The notes under the pieces were generated by a model. That model had not been told where the DNA came from. It was given only the letters and a program-made list of their open reading frames with translations, and made no database searches. DNA of 64,000 nucleotides from Candidatus Melainabacteria bacterium (lineage in GTDB: Bacteria > Cyanobacteriota > Vampirovibrionia > Obscuribacterales > Obscuribacteraceae): NCBI GenBank assembly GCA_003151275.1, contig PLXC01000138.1, positions 1 through 64,000 of the forward strand. The letters are read 5' to 3'. Shown here piece by piece: positions 42,257 through 50,810 of the stretch. A program made the position numbers and the translations under genes. Each line of letters starts with the position of its first letter. Position 1 is the first letter of the stretch.

Positions 42257-42544
42257 ATGAAAAAATTAATCGCGTTGAGTATTGCTGCTACTTTCATAAG
42301 CGGTGTGTTCGCTTCTTCTTTGCCTAGCTTTGCTGCGAATAAGGAAGAAAAAAGCGGCGCCAAGCAAGAAGCTAAAGGCGTAAAAACTGAAGCCAAGGCT
42401 GCAGAAACTAAAGCCGAAGGCAAAGTGAAGAAAGCAGACAAATTGGAAAAGAAAGGCGAAAAGTTAGTCTCGAAAGGCGCTGCCAAGGAAGCTAAAGGCG
42501 AAGCCAAAGAGTCTAAGAAAGTAGAGAATAAACTCGCTAAGTAA
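42257..42544 (+). CDS. Secreted Lys/Ala/Glu-rich helical protein
   Basis: 95 residues. Strong ribosome site (GGAGGG, eight bases before the ATG), a clean signal peptide (MKKLIALSIAATFISGVFAS, cleavage after SFA) and a mature chain made only of Lys, Ala, Glu, Gly and a few others in a charged heptad-like pattern (AKQEAKGVKTEAKAAETKAE). It should be one long, soluble, basic helix. Internal repeats are KQEAKG/KEAKG. Such proteins resemble histone-like, cell-wall-binding or stress-protective peptides; none can be singled out. Followed by a strong terminator, so it forms its own transcription unit. Confidence 0.78.
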   Translation: MKKLIALSIAATFISGVFASSLPSFAANKEEKSGAKQEAKGVKTEAKAAETKAEGKVKKADKLEKKGEKLVSKGAAKEAKGEAKESKKVENKLAK

Positions 42545-42568
42545 CTCTCGCTAAATAACAAAACTACG

Positions 42569-42605
42569 CCGCTCAGGGACTATGTCCGTGAGCGGTTTGT
42601 TTTTC
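42569..42605 (+). terminator. Terminator of the Lys/Ala-rich protein gene
   Basis: CCGCTCA / TGAGCGG outer stem with an inner GGAC-TAT-GTCC hairpin, followed by TTTGTTTTT; begins 24 bases after the stop codon. Confidence 0.85.
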
Positions 42606-42765
42606 TGGTTAGATTCGGACTAGAAAACCTCACTCAAATCTCACGCTATGACAGTTAGTCTGTTTTCGTGGATGTGCAGGGTCGCACACTCAAGCAAAGT
42701 CTCTTTAGTACTGCTTGCTCGCATTGCGGGTGAACAATCACGTGTCAAATATGGAGAAATCGCCA

Positions 42766-42900
42766 ATGGTCAGAATTAAAGACGGAACCACAAGCCAAGC
42801 GACGAACAAAAACATGGATTTAGAGACGGCCCAGAATTACGAGAGTCCAAACTATTTGGATCTTCTTTGGTACTTGGAACTAATGATGCAAGCTCATTAG
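42766..42900 (+). CDS. Possible small protein, 44 residues
   Basis: From the ATG at 42766 (GGAG nine bases upstream) the frame gives 44 residues, acidic and soluble, ending NYLDLLWYLELMMQAH. Its last 21 bases overlap the 3' end of the convergent gene at 42880. An in-frame ATG at 42715 has no ribosome site. No family is recognised; it is kept only because of the ribosome site and spacing, and could be chance. Confidence 0.3.
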   Translation: MVRIKDGTTSQATNKNMDLETAQNYESPNYLDLLWYLELMMQAH

Positions 42901-44040
42901 ACCAATCACTACTTCCAAAAGGATCAAAATGATCACTGTCAGTTCAAGATACAGGGCGCGAGTGTCTTGGGCTTCGTCAGCAGCGTATCTGTATATTTCG
43001 CCAATCGTGTTGAGCTTGCTGTCAATTTGTTGCTCCCAATCGGGCAGTCCGAGTCGCAGCGCTATACCGCGATATAAACGGGCATAGAAAGCGTTGCCGA
43101 TAATCTTCAAGGCGTTGCTAGCTCGCTCAGTTAACTCGCGAATATCTACCAATAGATAACGCAAGCGTTCTGCTTTTCGCTCAACAATGTGTCGACCGAA
43201 AATACCTGCGAAGTTTGGTTTGCGCAGACGCATTTTGTAGATATCATCGAGATGGGCATCAAGCTGACTATCATACGTTCTCAACTCCACAAGCTGGGTG
43301 TTGGCGAATTCGAGAATGCTCTCGACAGCGTCAGCGCCTTCACGCGTATCAAAGACAAATGCAGTATCCCAATGTATGACTGTCAAATCATCTTCGAAGT
43401 AGCTGAAAAATACACTGAGTGCTTCCTGTTGTTCGCTTGGACTGACAGTTCGCGACTCACATAACATCAGACTGGCAACTGCAGCTTTGTATTGGTCTAG
43501 CAGGGCAGTTGCGTTCGTTGCCTCTTGGAATTTCTCAACCTCAAAGACAAAATAGTCTTCCATGAGCGCGTTGTGGGGTTTGGTGAGCGCATTTGAAAGT
43601 TCCAATGATAGTCTCTCAAGAATGCGCCTGGCTTCAATTTCGAACGATTCTGATAGACGTATCTTTCGGGTTAGTTCTGAAAATGCAATCCAGCTACCAG
43701 AGAACGGGACGGTGAATCTAATTGCTACTGTACCGTAGTCATAAAGTTTGATCTGGGCTTTGGCTTGCATTGCGTCAATGGTCGCATCTGGCAGACTGGC
43801 GACTATTGGAGGTACCGCAAATTCTATGTAACCTGGCGAAGCGGCAGCGCGCAAATCCAGCCTGGCTCGCTGTGGATCCTGACCGGCGACACTTGTAAGT
43901 TTGGTGAGGTCGATCGTGTCTGCGATGTCAAATACAAAGTAAGAATGACAGGCGCCTTTCTCGATGTCAGGTGGGGTGCTTTCCTGTCTCATTGCTGTTT
44001 CTCGTCTTGCAAAATTGTGATGTGGTGCCACCACAAACAC
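42880..44040 (-). CDS. Membrane-anchored protein resembling RMD1/DUF155 family
   Basis: Up to 386 residues (alternative start at residue 17, 43992). The protein is soluble until one C-terminal hydrophobic helix (LELTVIILILLEVVIGLMSL, ~365-384). The late part, VIHWDTAFVFDTREGADAVE followed by FANTQLVELRTYDSQLDAHL, then LRYLLVDIRELTERASN and the terminal helix, follows the order of RMD1/Sif2-type (DUF155) proteins, which have conserved aromatic and charged residues before a C-terminal anchor. The resemblance is by eye and moderate. In eukaryotes relatives act in mitochondria; bacterial roles are unknown to me. Convergent overlap with the possible small gene at 42766. Confidence 0.5.
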   Translation of the reverse strand: MFVVAPHHNFARRETAMRQESTPPDIEKGACHSYFVFDIADTIDLTKLTSVAGQDPQRARLDLRAAASPGYIEFAVPPIVASLPDATIDAMQAKAQIKLYDYGTVAIRFTVPFSGSWIAFSELTRKIRLSESFEIEARRILERLSLELSNALTKPHNALMEDYFVFEVEKFQEATNATALLDQYKAAVASLMLCESRTVSPSEQQEALSVFFSYFEDDLTVIHWDTAFVFDTREGADAVESILEFANTQLVELRTYDSQLDAHLDDIYKMRLRKPNFAGIFGRHIVERKAERLRYLLVDIRELTERASNALKIIGNAFYARLYRGIALRLGLPDWEQQIDSKLNTIGEIYRYAADEAQDTRALYLELTVIILILLEVVIGLMSLHH

Positions 44041-44202
44041 CGTTTTCGACCTGCCAGCTTAACACGAATTTCCTTCCACTGCCTCCAAAGAGGGCAAGGA
44101 GGCGCTTGCACGAGAGTTTTTGCATCTCCTGGAAACAAGGGAAATTCAAAAATGGGCGGAGTTACAATGGAGAGGATAATCGAGTCACACATCTACAGTT
44201 GG

Positions 44203-45834
44203 TTAATGACGGAGTGGGTTTTGGGCAGTGACAGGAATTATGTCGGTGGAGTAGGCTGAGATCAGGTGGTGCACTACCATCGGTTTGCCACCTACATGGA
44301 ATACATTGACCCGATCTTCTACAAGTTTATCTGCTTTCATTACGCGCTCGTGTTGGCGTACATGTTCGCCCCACGACTCGATCATGAATGTTTCGAAGTA
44401 GCGTTCTGGTCTGGCTAGATCGAAAAATAAATGCCATTGATAAGCACCATCTCGTCGGCGAACTTTGCCGAGCACCGATGCGGCTTCAGTAAATTCTTTT
44501 GCTTTGGCAGGATCAATGATGTATTCGACAGTAACGAGGACTGGACCGTGGTCGGGACTTGGCTCGTGGACTAGGCTTGGGTCCTTCCAGTGGGTTGACA
44601 TGGACGTGTCGAAATTTTCCACCATCCCTAATTTATATTTCAGCGCCAAGATAAGATTCAAACACATGGTACCAGCGGCGATGACCAATGCGATCGTCAA
44701 GCCGCCTTTGGAAGAGGCGATTTGTCCCCACAATAAACTGCCAATAGCGACACTTCCCTGGAAAACTAAAATGTAGACCGACATCGCTCTGGCCCGCACC
44801 CAGGAGGGGATAGCCATTTGGGCGGCTGTGTTCATACTTGCATTAACGATGATCCAAGCCGTTCCTGCTTCAAGCATGGCAACAGAGGCAATAGCAAAGT
44901 GTCGCGACAATCCTAGTGTGACAAGTGAGACGGAGAAGAGCAGATTGCCCGCGGAATTTAGATGATCCAAACTCAGGCGTCGCCGTAAAATTGGCAGAAC
45001 AAAAGCACCGACAATGCAGCCAACCCCAAAGATACTAAGCAGCAATCCATAACCAATAGAATCCAATTTGATTTGCTCGCGTCCAATTAATGGCAACAGT
45101 GCCCACATGGCCGCAGAGCAAGCAGCGAATACGGAGCTGCGGACCATTACTGAAACTAGCGCAGGTGAGTGGCGCACATATCTGACACCGGCGCGCATCG
45201 CGCCAAAGATGCGCTCACCTTGATCTGTTGGTTTGTGTTTCCACTGCGAGACAACGTAGATCACTGCTAGAAATGACAAAGCATTCAGCAGAAAAACGGC
45301 GGCTGGTCCCGCCGCTGCAACGACTAATCCACCAAGGGCAGAACCAAGTCCCCGAGAGACGTTATAGCTAAGTCCACCTAAAGCGATAGCTGGTTCAAGC
45401 TTATCTCTAGGCACCAATTCCGGTGTCGAAGCATTCCATGCAGGAGCGCTGATAGCATTGCCGATGCCGAGCATGAAGGTGAAGGTCAGAAGCCACCAGG
45501 GTCCAACGATATGAAAATAGGTTAGGCAACCCAAAGCCAAGGCTGCGACGAGCATCCAGCCCTGTCCCACGATCAACAACATACGGCGATCGACAAGATC
45601 CGCCAGTGCCCCAGCAGGCAAAGACAACATAAAAAATGGTAGATAAGTGGCGGTTTGCATCAGCGCCACCATCACTGGTGATATCGTCAATGAAGTCATT
45701 AACCATGCAGCACCTACATCCTGCATGAATGTGCCAATATTCGAAAACGTTGAAGCTAGCCAGAGCGCACGAAACACAGGCACAGAGAGAGGTGCCCACA
45801 TAGACTGGTGATTACGAACGTTCGAATCACTCAC
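44203..45834 (-). CDS. MFS exporter with C-terminal monooxygenase-like domain
   Basis: 543 residues. Twelve hydrophobic segments occupy residues ~1-405, with MFS_3 (EntS/DUF894) wording: PVFRALWLASTFSNIGTFMQ, AGALADLVDRRMLL, SAPAWNASTPELV and RARAMSVYILVFQGSVAIGS. The last ~110 residues form a separate soluble domain: VLVTVEYIIDPAKAKEFTEA, WHLFFDLARPERYFETFMI, ESWGEHVRQHERVMKADK, as in antibiotic-biosynthesis-monooxygenase-like (ABM) tails of this transporter family. It should export a small molecule, possibly a siderophore or quinone-like compound. Start ATG near 45834. Located just after the sdhB gene on the same strand, 124 bases away, but functionally unrelated. Confidence 0.85.
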   Translation of the reverse strand: MSDSNVRNHQSMWAPLSVPVFRALWLASTFSNIGTFMQDVGAAWLMTSLTISPVMVALMQTATYLPFFMLSLPAGALADLVDRRMLLIVGQGWMLVAALALGCLTYFHIVGPWWLLTFTFMLGIGNAISAPAWNASTPELVPRDKLEPAIALGGLSYNVSRGLGSALGGLVVAAAGPAAVFLLNALSFLAVIYVVSQWKHKPTDQGERIFGAMRAGVRYVRHSPALVSVMVRSSVFAACSAAMWALLPLIGREQIKLDSIGYGLLLSIFGVGCIVGAFVLPILRRRLSLDHLNSAGNLLFSVSLVTLGLSRHFAIASVAMLEAGTAWIIVNASMNTAAQMAIPSWVRARAMSVYILVFQGSVAIGSLLWGQIASSKGGLTIALVIAAGTMCLNLILALKYKLGMVENFDTSMSTHWKDPSLVHEPSPDHGPVLVTVEYIIDPAKAKEFTEAASVLGKVRRRDGAYQWHLFFDLARPERYFETFMIESWGEHVRQHERVMKADKLVEDRVNVFHVGGKPMVVHHLISAYSTDIIPVTAQNPLRH

Positions 45835-45957
45835 TGTCTAATGTCGTCTCCTCTGCTAATCGTCACGAAACATGCGTGGTTTTCGACTGTGACGATGGTG
45901 TCTTTCCTGATCTCCTTTATTCGCGTCCGCGTAAAATATCGCGAGTGTCGCGACTAG

Positions 45958-46692
45958 TTATTTCTTCTTGCCGAAGACAGTTTTAAAGAACTTGGCGATT
46001 GGATCATAGAACTCGTCGACCACTCGTTCCTTCAAAGGAATGATGGCGTTATCTGTAATATGAATCGATTCAGGACAAACTTCGGTGCAGCATTTGGTGA
46101 TGTTGCATAGACCGATACCAGCGTCTTCTTTCAAGAATCTGGTGCGGTCCACTGTATCCAGCGGATGCATCTCAAGCCCAGCAACTCTGACCATAAAGCG
46201 AGGTCCTAAGAAGTCCTTGCGATCGTGATCGCGGATGACGTGACAAACGTCTTGGCACAAGAAACACTCAATACATTTGCGAAATTCTTGAACGCGATCG
46301 ATGTCTTCCTGGTAAAAAGTCCAATCTGCATCCTCTGCTGGAGTGAACGCTTTAATTTTCTTATTCGCCTCATAATTCCATGAGACATCGGATACTAAAT
46401 CCTTGATATGCGGGAAAGACTTGATAGGCTGTACAACGATTTCTTCGCCCTCAGCAAATTTGTCCATTCTGGATTTGCACATCAAGCTTGGACGTCCGTT
46501 CACTTCGGCGCTGCAAGATCCGCATTTCGCAGCCTTGCAATTCCAGCGAACGGCCAAATCTGGTGAATACATCGCTTGAATGTAATGGATTGCGTCGAGC
46601 ACAACCATGCCATCTTCAATGGGCACCTTGTAAGTCACGTATTCGCCGCTATCCTTCTCTCCGCGAAATACTTTCAGCAGCGCTTCACGCAT
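45958..46692 (-). CDS. sdhB: Succinate dehydrogenase iron-sulfur subunit
   Basis: 244 residues. The N-terminal ferredoxin-like domain has the [2Fe-2S] cysteines (CKAAKCGSCSAEVNGRPSLM, then Cys); the C-terminal domain holds CIECFLCQDVCHV and CNITKCCTEVCPES for the [4Fe-4S] and [3Fe-4S] or second cubane clusters. It passes electrons from the flavin subunit to quinone through the membrane subunit. Its ATG overlaps the last eight bases of sdhA (ATGCGTGA), implying translational coupling. Operon order is membrane, flavin, iron-sulfur, as in mycobacterial Sdh1. Length is normal for the family. Confidence 0.94.
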   Translation of the reverse strand: MREALLKVFRGEKDSGEYVTYKVPIEDGMVVLDAIHYIQAMYSPDLAVRWNCKAAKCGSCSAEVNGRPSLMCKSRMDKFAEGEEIVVQPIKSFPHIKDLVSDVSWNYEANKKIKAFTPAEDADWTFYQEDIDRVQEFRKCIECFLCQDVCHVIRDHDRKDFLGPRFMVRVAGLEMHPLDTVDRTRFLKEDAGIGLCNITKCCTEVCPESIHITDNAIIPLKERVVDEFYDPIAKFFKTVFGKKK

Positions 46693-48508
46693 TTACGGGC
46701 TCCTTTTTCACAAATAGCTGTTTCAAATCAGGTGGCATTTCCGGCTTAGGAGTTAGGTCTAGCTTCATCTTCTCGCCATCTCGGGAGATGGCGGAATTGA
46801 CATGACCCCAAACTTCCTCGTCGATTTCCTCATAGTCAGTACGGCTATGAGCACCACGACTTTCCCTTCGAGAGAGCGCGCTGCGTGCAATGGCTTCTGA
46901 GCAAATCAACATGTTTCTTAAGTCACGACATAGGTGCCATCCAGGATTGTAGGCACGTGTGCCTTTTATGCCGACGTTCTTTGCTAACTCTTTTAACTCT
47001 TCAAGTTTTTTGATGCCGACTTCTAGATCCTTCTCTTCACGATAGATGCCAACATGAGTGCTCATAACACTATTGAGCTGTTTGGCGATATCGTAAGGAT
47101 TTTTCCCGTTTGGACGATTGAAGGGCGCTTCCATCTCTTCTTGAGCTTCACGAACTTGCTCATCGGAAATTGCTGGTTGACTCGTGACCTTCTTGGCGTA
47201 ATCAGCAGCCCCTGCGCCTGCGCGTTTACCGAAAACAATCAAGTCTGAAAGCGAATTTCCTCCCAATCGATTGGCACCGTGCATGCCACCACTGCATTCG
47301 CCGGCAGCAAACAATCCGGGAACGCGCGTCTCTGCTGTTTCAGCATCTACCCTAACGCCGCCCATGATGTAGTGCATCGTCGGTCCGACTTCCATCGGTC
47401 CCGCAGTGATGTCTACATCCGCTAAATCTTTGAATTGGTGATACATTGACGGAAGTTTTTTCTTGACGCGTTCAGGATCCTGATAACTGATGTCGAGATA
47501 AACACCACCGTGCTTAGTGCCGCGACCTTCTTTTACCTCGTTGTAGATGGCTCGAGCAACGTTATCGCGTGTGGACAACTCAGGTGGCCGGCGCGCTTCT
47601 GTTGGTACCCCAGCAAGAACCGCATCAACCCATTGTTTGGCTTCTTCGTCTGTTGCAGCAAAATCATTCTTGCTCGCTTCAGGAAGATAGTCATACATGA
47701 AGCGCTTGCCTTCGCTATTGCGCAAAATGCCGCCTTCACCGCGCACACCTTCAGTAACGAGCAGACCTCGAACACCCGGTGGCCAGACCATTCCCGTCGG
47801 ATGGAACTGAACAAATTCCATGTCGATCAAATCCGCACCCGCATCATATGCAAGAGCATGACCATCGCCTGTGTATTCCCAGGAATTTGAAGTAATGGAG
47901 AATGATTTTCCCACTCCGCCAGTTGCAAGCACGACAGCTTTGGCTTTGAAGAGCACGAAGCGCCCGTCTTCACGGTAGTATCCGAAGGCGCCCGCAATCC
48001 TATCTCCATCCTTTAAGAGGCGACTGACGCAGCATTCCATATAAACTTTGATACCCTGATGCACACCGCGATCCTGCAGGGTGCGGATCATTTCCAGACC
48101 GGTTCTATCGCCTACGTGGCACAGACGCTTGTACGTATGTCCGCCGAAAGCACGCTGAAGAATTTTTCCGTTTTTGGTCCTGTCAAAAACAGCGCCCCAA
48201 CGTTCCAACTCACGAACCCGCTCTGGCGCTTCTTCTGCATGCAACTGGGCCATACGCCAGTTGTTCAGCATTTTGCCGCCCTTCATCGTGTCTTGAAAAT
48301 GGGTTTCCCAACCATCTTTTGGATCCACGTTCGCTAACGCAGCGGCGACCCCGCCTTCGGCCATAACCGTATGAGCTTTACCGAGCAGCGACTTGCATAC
48401 CAAGCCGACAGAAATTCCTTGTGACGACGCTTCGATGGCGGCTCTTAATCCAGCTCCACCAGCGCCAATGACAAGAACGTCGTGCTCATGAACTTCGTAA
48501 TCAGCCAT
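46685..48508 (-). CDS. sdhA: Succinate dehydrogenase flavoprotein subunit
   Basis: 607 residues. FAD-binding start VLVIGAGGAGLRAAIEAS, the flavin-attachment area SLLGKAHTVMAEGGVAAALA (His for covalent FAD), substrate loop ATGGVGKSFSITSNSWEYTG, QFHPTGMVWPPGVRG and the catalytic Arg region TEGVRGEGGILRNSEGKRFM. The C-terminus carries MHGANRLGGNSLSDLIVFGK. It oxidises succinate to fumarate in the TCA cycle. It starts one base after sdhC and overlaps sdhB by eight bases, so all three are one operon. Fumarate reductase activity cannot be excluded from sequence, but the operon type suggests oxidation. Confidence 0.95.
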   Translation of the reverse strand: MADYEVHEHDVLVIGAGGAGLRAAIEASSQGISVGLVCKSLLGKAHTVMAEGGVAAALANVDPKDGWETHFQDTMKGGKMLNNWRMAQLHAEEAPERVRELERWGAVFDRTKNGKILQRAFGGHTYKRLCHVGDRTGLEMIRTLQDRGVHQGIKVYMECCVSRLLKDGDRIAGAFGYYREDGRFVLFKAKAVVLATGGVGKSFSITSNSWEYTGDGHALAYDAGADLIDMEFVQFHPTGMVWPPGVRGLLVTEGVRGEGGILRNSEGKRFMYDYLPEASKNDFAATDEEAKQWVDAVLAGVPTEARRPPELSTRDNVARAIYNEVKEGRGTKHGGVYLDISYQDPERVKKKLPSMYHQFKDLADVDITAGPMEVGPTMHYIMGGVRVDAETAETRVPGLFAAGECSGGMHGANRLGGNSLSDLIVFGKRAGAGAADYAKKVTSQPAISDEQVREAQEEMEAPFNRPNGKNPYDIAKQLNSVMSTHVGIYREEKDLEVGIKKLEELKELAKNVGIKGTRAYNPGWHLCRDLRNMLICSEAIARSALSRRESRGAHSRTDYEEIDEEVWGHVNSAISRDGEKMKLDLTPKPEMPPDLKQLFVKKEPVNA

Positions 48509-48509
48509 T

Positions 48510-49283
48510 CTAGAAGAACCTCATTTCGGAAACGTAGCCCAATGAGTATGAGCGGATCAGCAGGTCAGTTAGACCGACTGAAAAGAGACTCAGCCAGGCC
48601 CAGAGCATGTGATGTTCATTGAGCTTTGTCACCAAATGCCAGATTCTGAATTGTTGTTTAGCTGATGGGCAGCTTGAAAAGCAATCCAATCTACCGCCGA
48701 CGAGGTGTCGGCAGGCATGACAGCCGCCCGAGTAACCCGATAGCAAAATCACGTTAGCGAGCATGAACAAATTGATGCCGCTTACAACAAAACCAGACGG
48801 CTGGAAAAATGCCAGAAAGACGTCATACCAGAGGAAAATCAAAACGATTGTCGCTAAATAGAAGAAGTATCTATGGGCGTTTTGAAATACAAATGGAAAT
48901 TTCGTTTCGCCCGTATAGTTATGTCCGCCCATATGCCCAATGGAGCAACCCGGTGGATCCCAGAAATAAGCTCGGTAGTATGCTTTCCGGTAGTAATAAC
49001 ACGTGGCTCTGAAACCAGCCGGTATCCATAGAATCAAAATTGCAGGCGACCACTTCCACCAATCAAATGCGAACTTTGGTGAGTAGAACGGGGATAAGTA
49101 CGAGCCGATCTCATAGTGACCGTTCTCGAAGACTCTATATGTGGCGTAGACGATGAATAGAGTAAAACCGATGGCAACAAGCGCCGGTTCTATCCACCAC
49201 GTATCCTTCCGTGAGGTTAAGCCTGTATGGGCTTGCGTACAACCTGCGGCGGTCGGAGTCTCGGTCTTTGTAGTCTCTGTCAT
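48510..49283 (-). CDS. sdhC: Succinate dehydrogenase membrane subunit, Sdh1 type
   Basis: 257 residues with five hydrophobic segments. The early WWIEPALVAIGFTLFIVYAT, central PAGFRATCYYYRKAYYRAYF, HRYFFYLATIVLIFLWYDVF, LFMLANVILLSGYSGGCHACR and LNEHHMLWAWLSLFSVGL follow the order of the mycobacterial Sdh1 membrane protein. Histidines in helices (Gly-His-Met-Gly-Gly-His, His-Arg-Tyr, His-Ala-Cys-Arg-His) are candidate haem ligands. A short Thr-rich N-terminal stretch precedes the first helix. It begins the sdhCAB operon; the 622-base region upstream should contain its promoter. Single-subunit anchors like this replace the usual SdhC/SdhD pair. Confidence 0.82.
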   Translation of the reverse strand: MTETTKTETPTAAGCTQAHTGLTSRKDTWWIEPALVAIGFTLFIVYATYRVFENGHYEIGSYLSPFYSPKFAFDWWKWSPAILILWIPAGFRATCYYYRKAYYRAYFWDPPGCSIGHMGGHNYTGETKFPFVFQNAHRYFFYLATIVLIFLWYDVFLAFFQPSGFVVSGINLFMLANVILLSGYSGGCHACRHLVGGRLDCFSSCPSAKQQFRIWHLVTKLNEHHMLWAWLSLFSVGLTDLLIRSYSLGYVSEMRFF

Positions 49284-49905
49284 TGCTTATGGACCCTTGG
49301 AATTAGGACAACTTGAAAGTTGTGCGGCGTCCCAAAAAATCTTGTCGCAACGTGCAATCGATGACTTGCACTGTTGTGAAAGTGACCAAGGGACTCCACT
49401 TTCGGGCAGGAAAATTATAACAACTCTAGAGCCCTGTTTTTAAGGCAATTCCCCGCTTCTTATCAGGCGCTTAACTATTGGATTGGTGGAAGATTTTGGC
49501 TTGGAGCGCAAGACATTTGGCGTCCAAACCTAGTGATTGTGTCAAATGGAGCAAACTATTCAAAATTCTTTTTCCAATCCGAACGTTGTAAACAGGAGCG
49601 AGCCGCGCGTGGTGGCAGATTAGAAAACGACAATGTCCTTTGAAAAATTCGGAAGTCAAGACGAGGAACAGCTAGAAACAACTAGACGTCAACTTATTCA
49701 GAAGCCTGTGAACTGGCTTTAACAAGAAAGAAAGACTTCTTGTAAACCTCCTAAAGATTGACCTCATCACAGTGAAACCAACGTCCTACAAGGACAAAGC
49801 GAGTTGTAGCCCGGCGGCACAAACGACGGGGTTAATCAGGAATCACTTCAACTTATGTGTAAGTCTCGACGACACAACAAATCAATTCAGACGGAGACAT
49901 CCAAA
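49284..49905. other. Long divergent intergenic region
   Basis: 622 bases between sdhC and the small gene at 49906. It contains AAGCC..GGCTT around 49712-49728, a hairpin CAAGAA/TTCTTG at 49723-49742, and the region before 49906 with GGAG (49893-49896). No gene is supported; the frames present lack ribosome sites or families. Both promoters probably lie here but cannot be placed with confidence. Confidence 0.5.
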
Positions 49906-50175
49906 ATGAAACGCCAAACAGTGACAAAGATAGCCAAACGAAAGGTAAGCATTGACATGACAGTCATCCAGCGCCTTGATGAGTCGCTGCCTTTGCAGAC
50001 TGAAGAATGGAATCGCGCAGAACAATTGCTCATGCAACTTACAGAATTTGCACCAAACAGCTTAATCACGGAAGTCGTTAATGCGATCGCCGTTTATGCC
50101 GACGATCAGGCTCGCCGTGGATATATTCTTGGACAAGAAGATCTCACCAAAGAGATGAAACAGCGGGTCGCCTAA
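49906..50175 (+). CDS. Small conserved protein, paralogue of 26683-26940 (copy 2)
   Basis: 89 residues from the ATG at 49906 (GGAG nine bases upstream; a longer frame from 49855 has no ribosome site). The N-terminus is more basic than in copy 1 (MKRQTVTKIAKRKVS), then both proteins share RLDESLPLQTEEW and YADDQARRGYILGQEDL. Roughly half the residues are identical over the aligned length. Two widely separated copies with separate promoters suggest a small family with a core role, perhaps as an adaptor. Function unknown. Followed by a family 2 palindromic repeat. Confidence 0.8.
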   Translation: MKRQTVTKIAKRKVSIDMTVIQRLDESLPLQTEEWNRAEQLLMQLTEFAPNSLITEVVNAIAVYADDQARRGYILGQEDLTKEMKQRVA

Positions 50176-50200
50176 GCGCGTTTTTCGCTGTCGGATTTGA

Positions 50201-50228
50201 TGCCGGCAAGGATGCCGGCGCTCCCAGG
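50201..50228. repeat. Intergenic palindromic repeat, family 2 copy B
   Basis: TGCCGGCAAGG, A, TGCCGGCGCTCCCAGG: 27 of 28 bases match copy A at 22100-22127. It lies 25 bases after the small gene and 35 before the GNAT gene. Confidence 0.75.
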
Positions 50229-50263
50229 TAAAGAGCGCTTTTTGGAAGCGGTAATATATAGGG

Positions 50264-50791
50264 ATGATACGACAGGCGAATTCATCCTCCAGTTCCACAC
50301 CGGTTTTGATTCGGGAAGCAACCGAGCAGGATCTCCCTGCTATCCGAAACATATATAACTATTTTGTCACTCGCTCAACGGCTACTTTTGCGCTTGAGGA
50401 TGAGAGTGTTGATGAGCGCCTTGCTTGGTTCGTGAGCCACTCGCAAAACGGTCTGCCAGTTCTAATCGCCGAGCTGGACGGCAGCACAGTCGGTTGGGCT
50501 AGTTTGTCCTATTACCATCAACGCTGCGCCTACAGGCAGTCTGTAGAGCCCTCTTTGTATATACATCATGAGTTTGCTGCACGCGGAATCGGTAAAGTGC
50601 TTACTGAGGCACTGATCGATGCGGCGCGGAGTCGCGATTATCACTGTATAGTTTCACTTGTTTGCAGCGAAAACGAAGCGAGTCTAGCTGTGCTGCAAAA
50701 ATATGGCTTCGCCAAAGTGGGCGAGCTGCAAGAGGTGGGCAGAAAATTCGATCGTTGGCTCAACGTGACGATTATGCAGAAGTTGCTCTAA
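50264..50791 (+). CDS. GNAT acetyltransferase, phosphinothricin/PAT-like
   Basis: 175 residues. VLIREATEQDLPAIRNIYNY and VGWASLSYYHQRCAYRQSVE followed by SLYIHHEFAARGIGKVLTEA (acetyl-CoA loop R/Q-x-x-G-x-G/A equivalent ARGIGK) and VCSENEASLAVLQKYGF match the phosphinothricin N-acetyltransferase branch of GNAT proteins. Members acetylate phosphinothricin, methionine sulfoximine or related amino compounds. The exact substrate is not predictable; members of this branch are often generic amino-acid-analogue acetylases. The gene follows a repeat element and precedes an alpha/beta hydrolase by 19 bases, with which it is probably co-transcribed. Confidence 0.85.
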   Translation: MIRQANSSSSSTPVLIREATEQDLPAIRNIYNYFVTRSTATFALEDESVDERLAWFVSHSQNGLPVLIAELDGSTVGWASLSYYHQRCAYRQSVEPSLYIHHEFAARGIGKVLTEALIDAARSRDYHCIVSLVCSENEASLAVLQKYGFAKVGELQEVGRKFDRWLNVTIMQKLL

Positions 50792-50810
50792 TGCAGAAGA
50801 GTCGGGAGGC

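Noticed and set aside
49471..49659. 62-codon minus-strand frame in the SDH upstream region
   Set aside because: No Shine-Dalgarno, no domain, and it would leave no room for the sdhC promoter; treated as chance.
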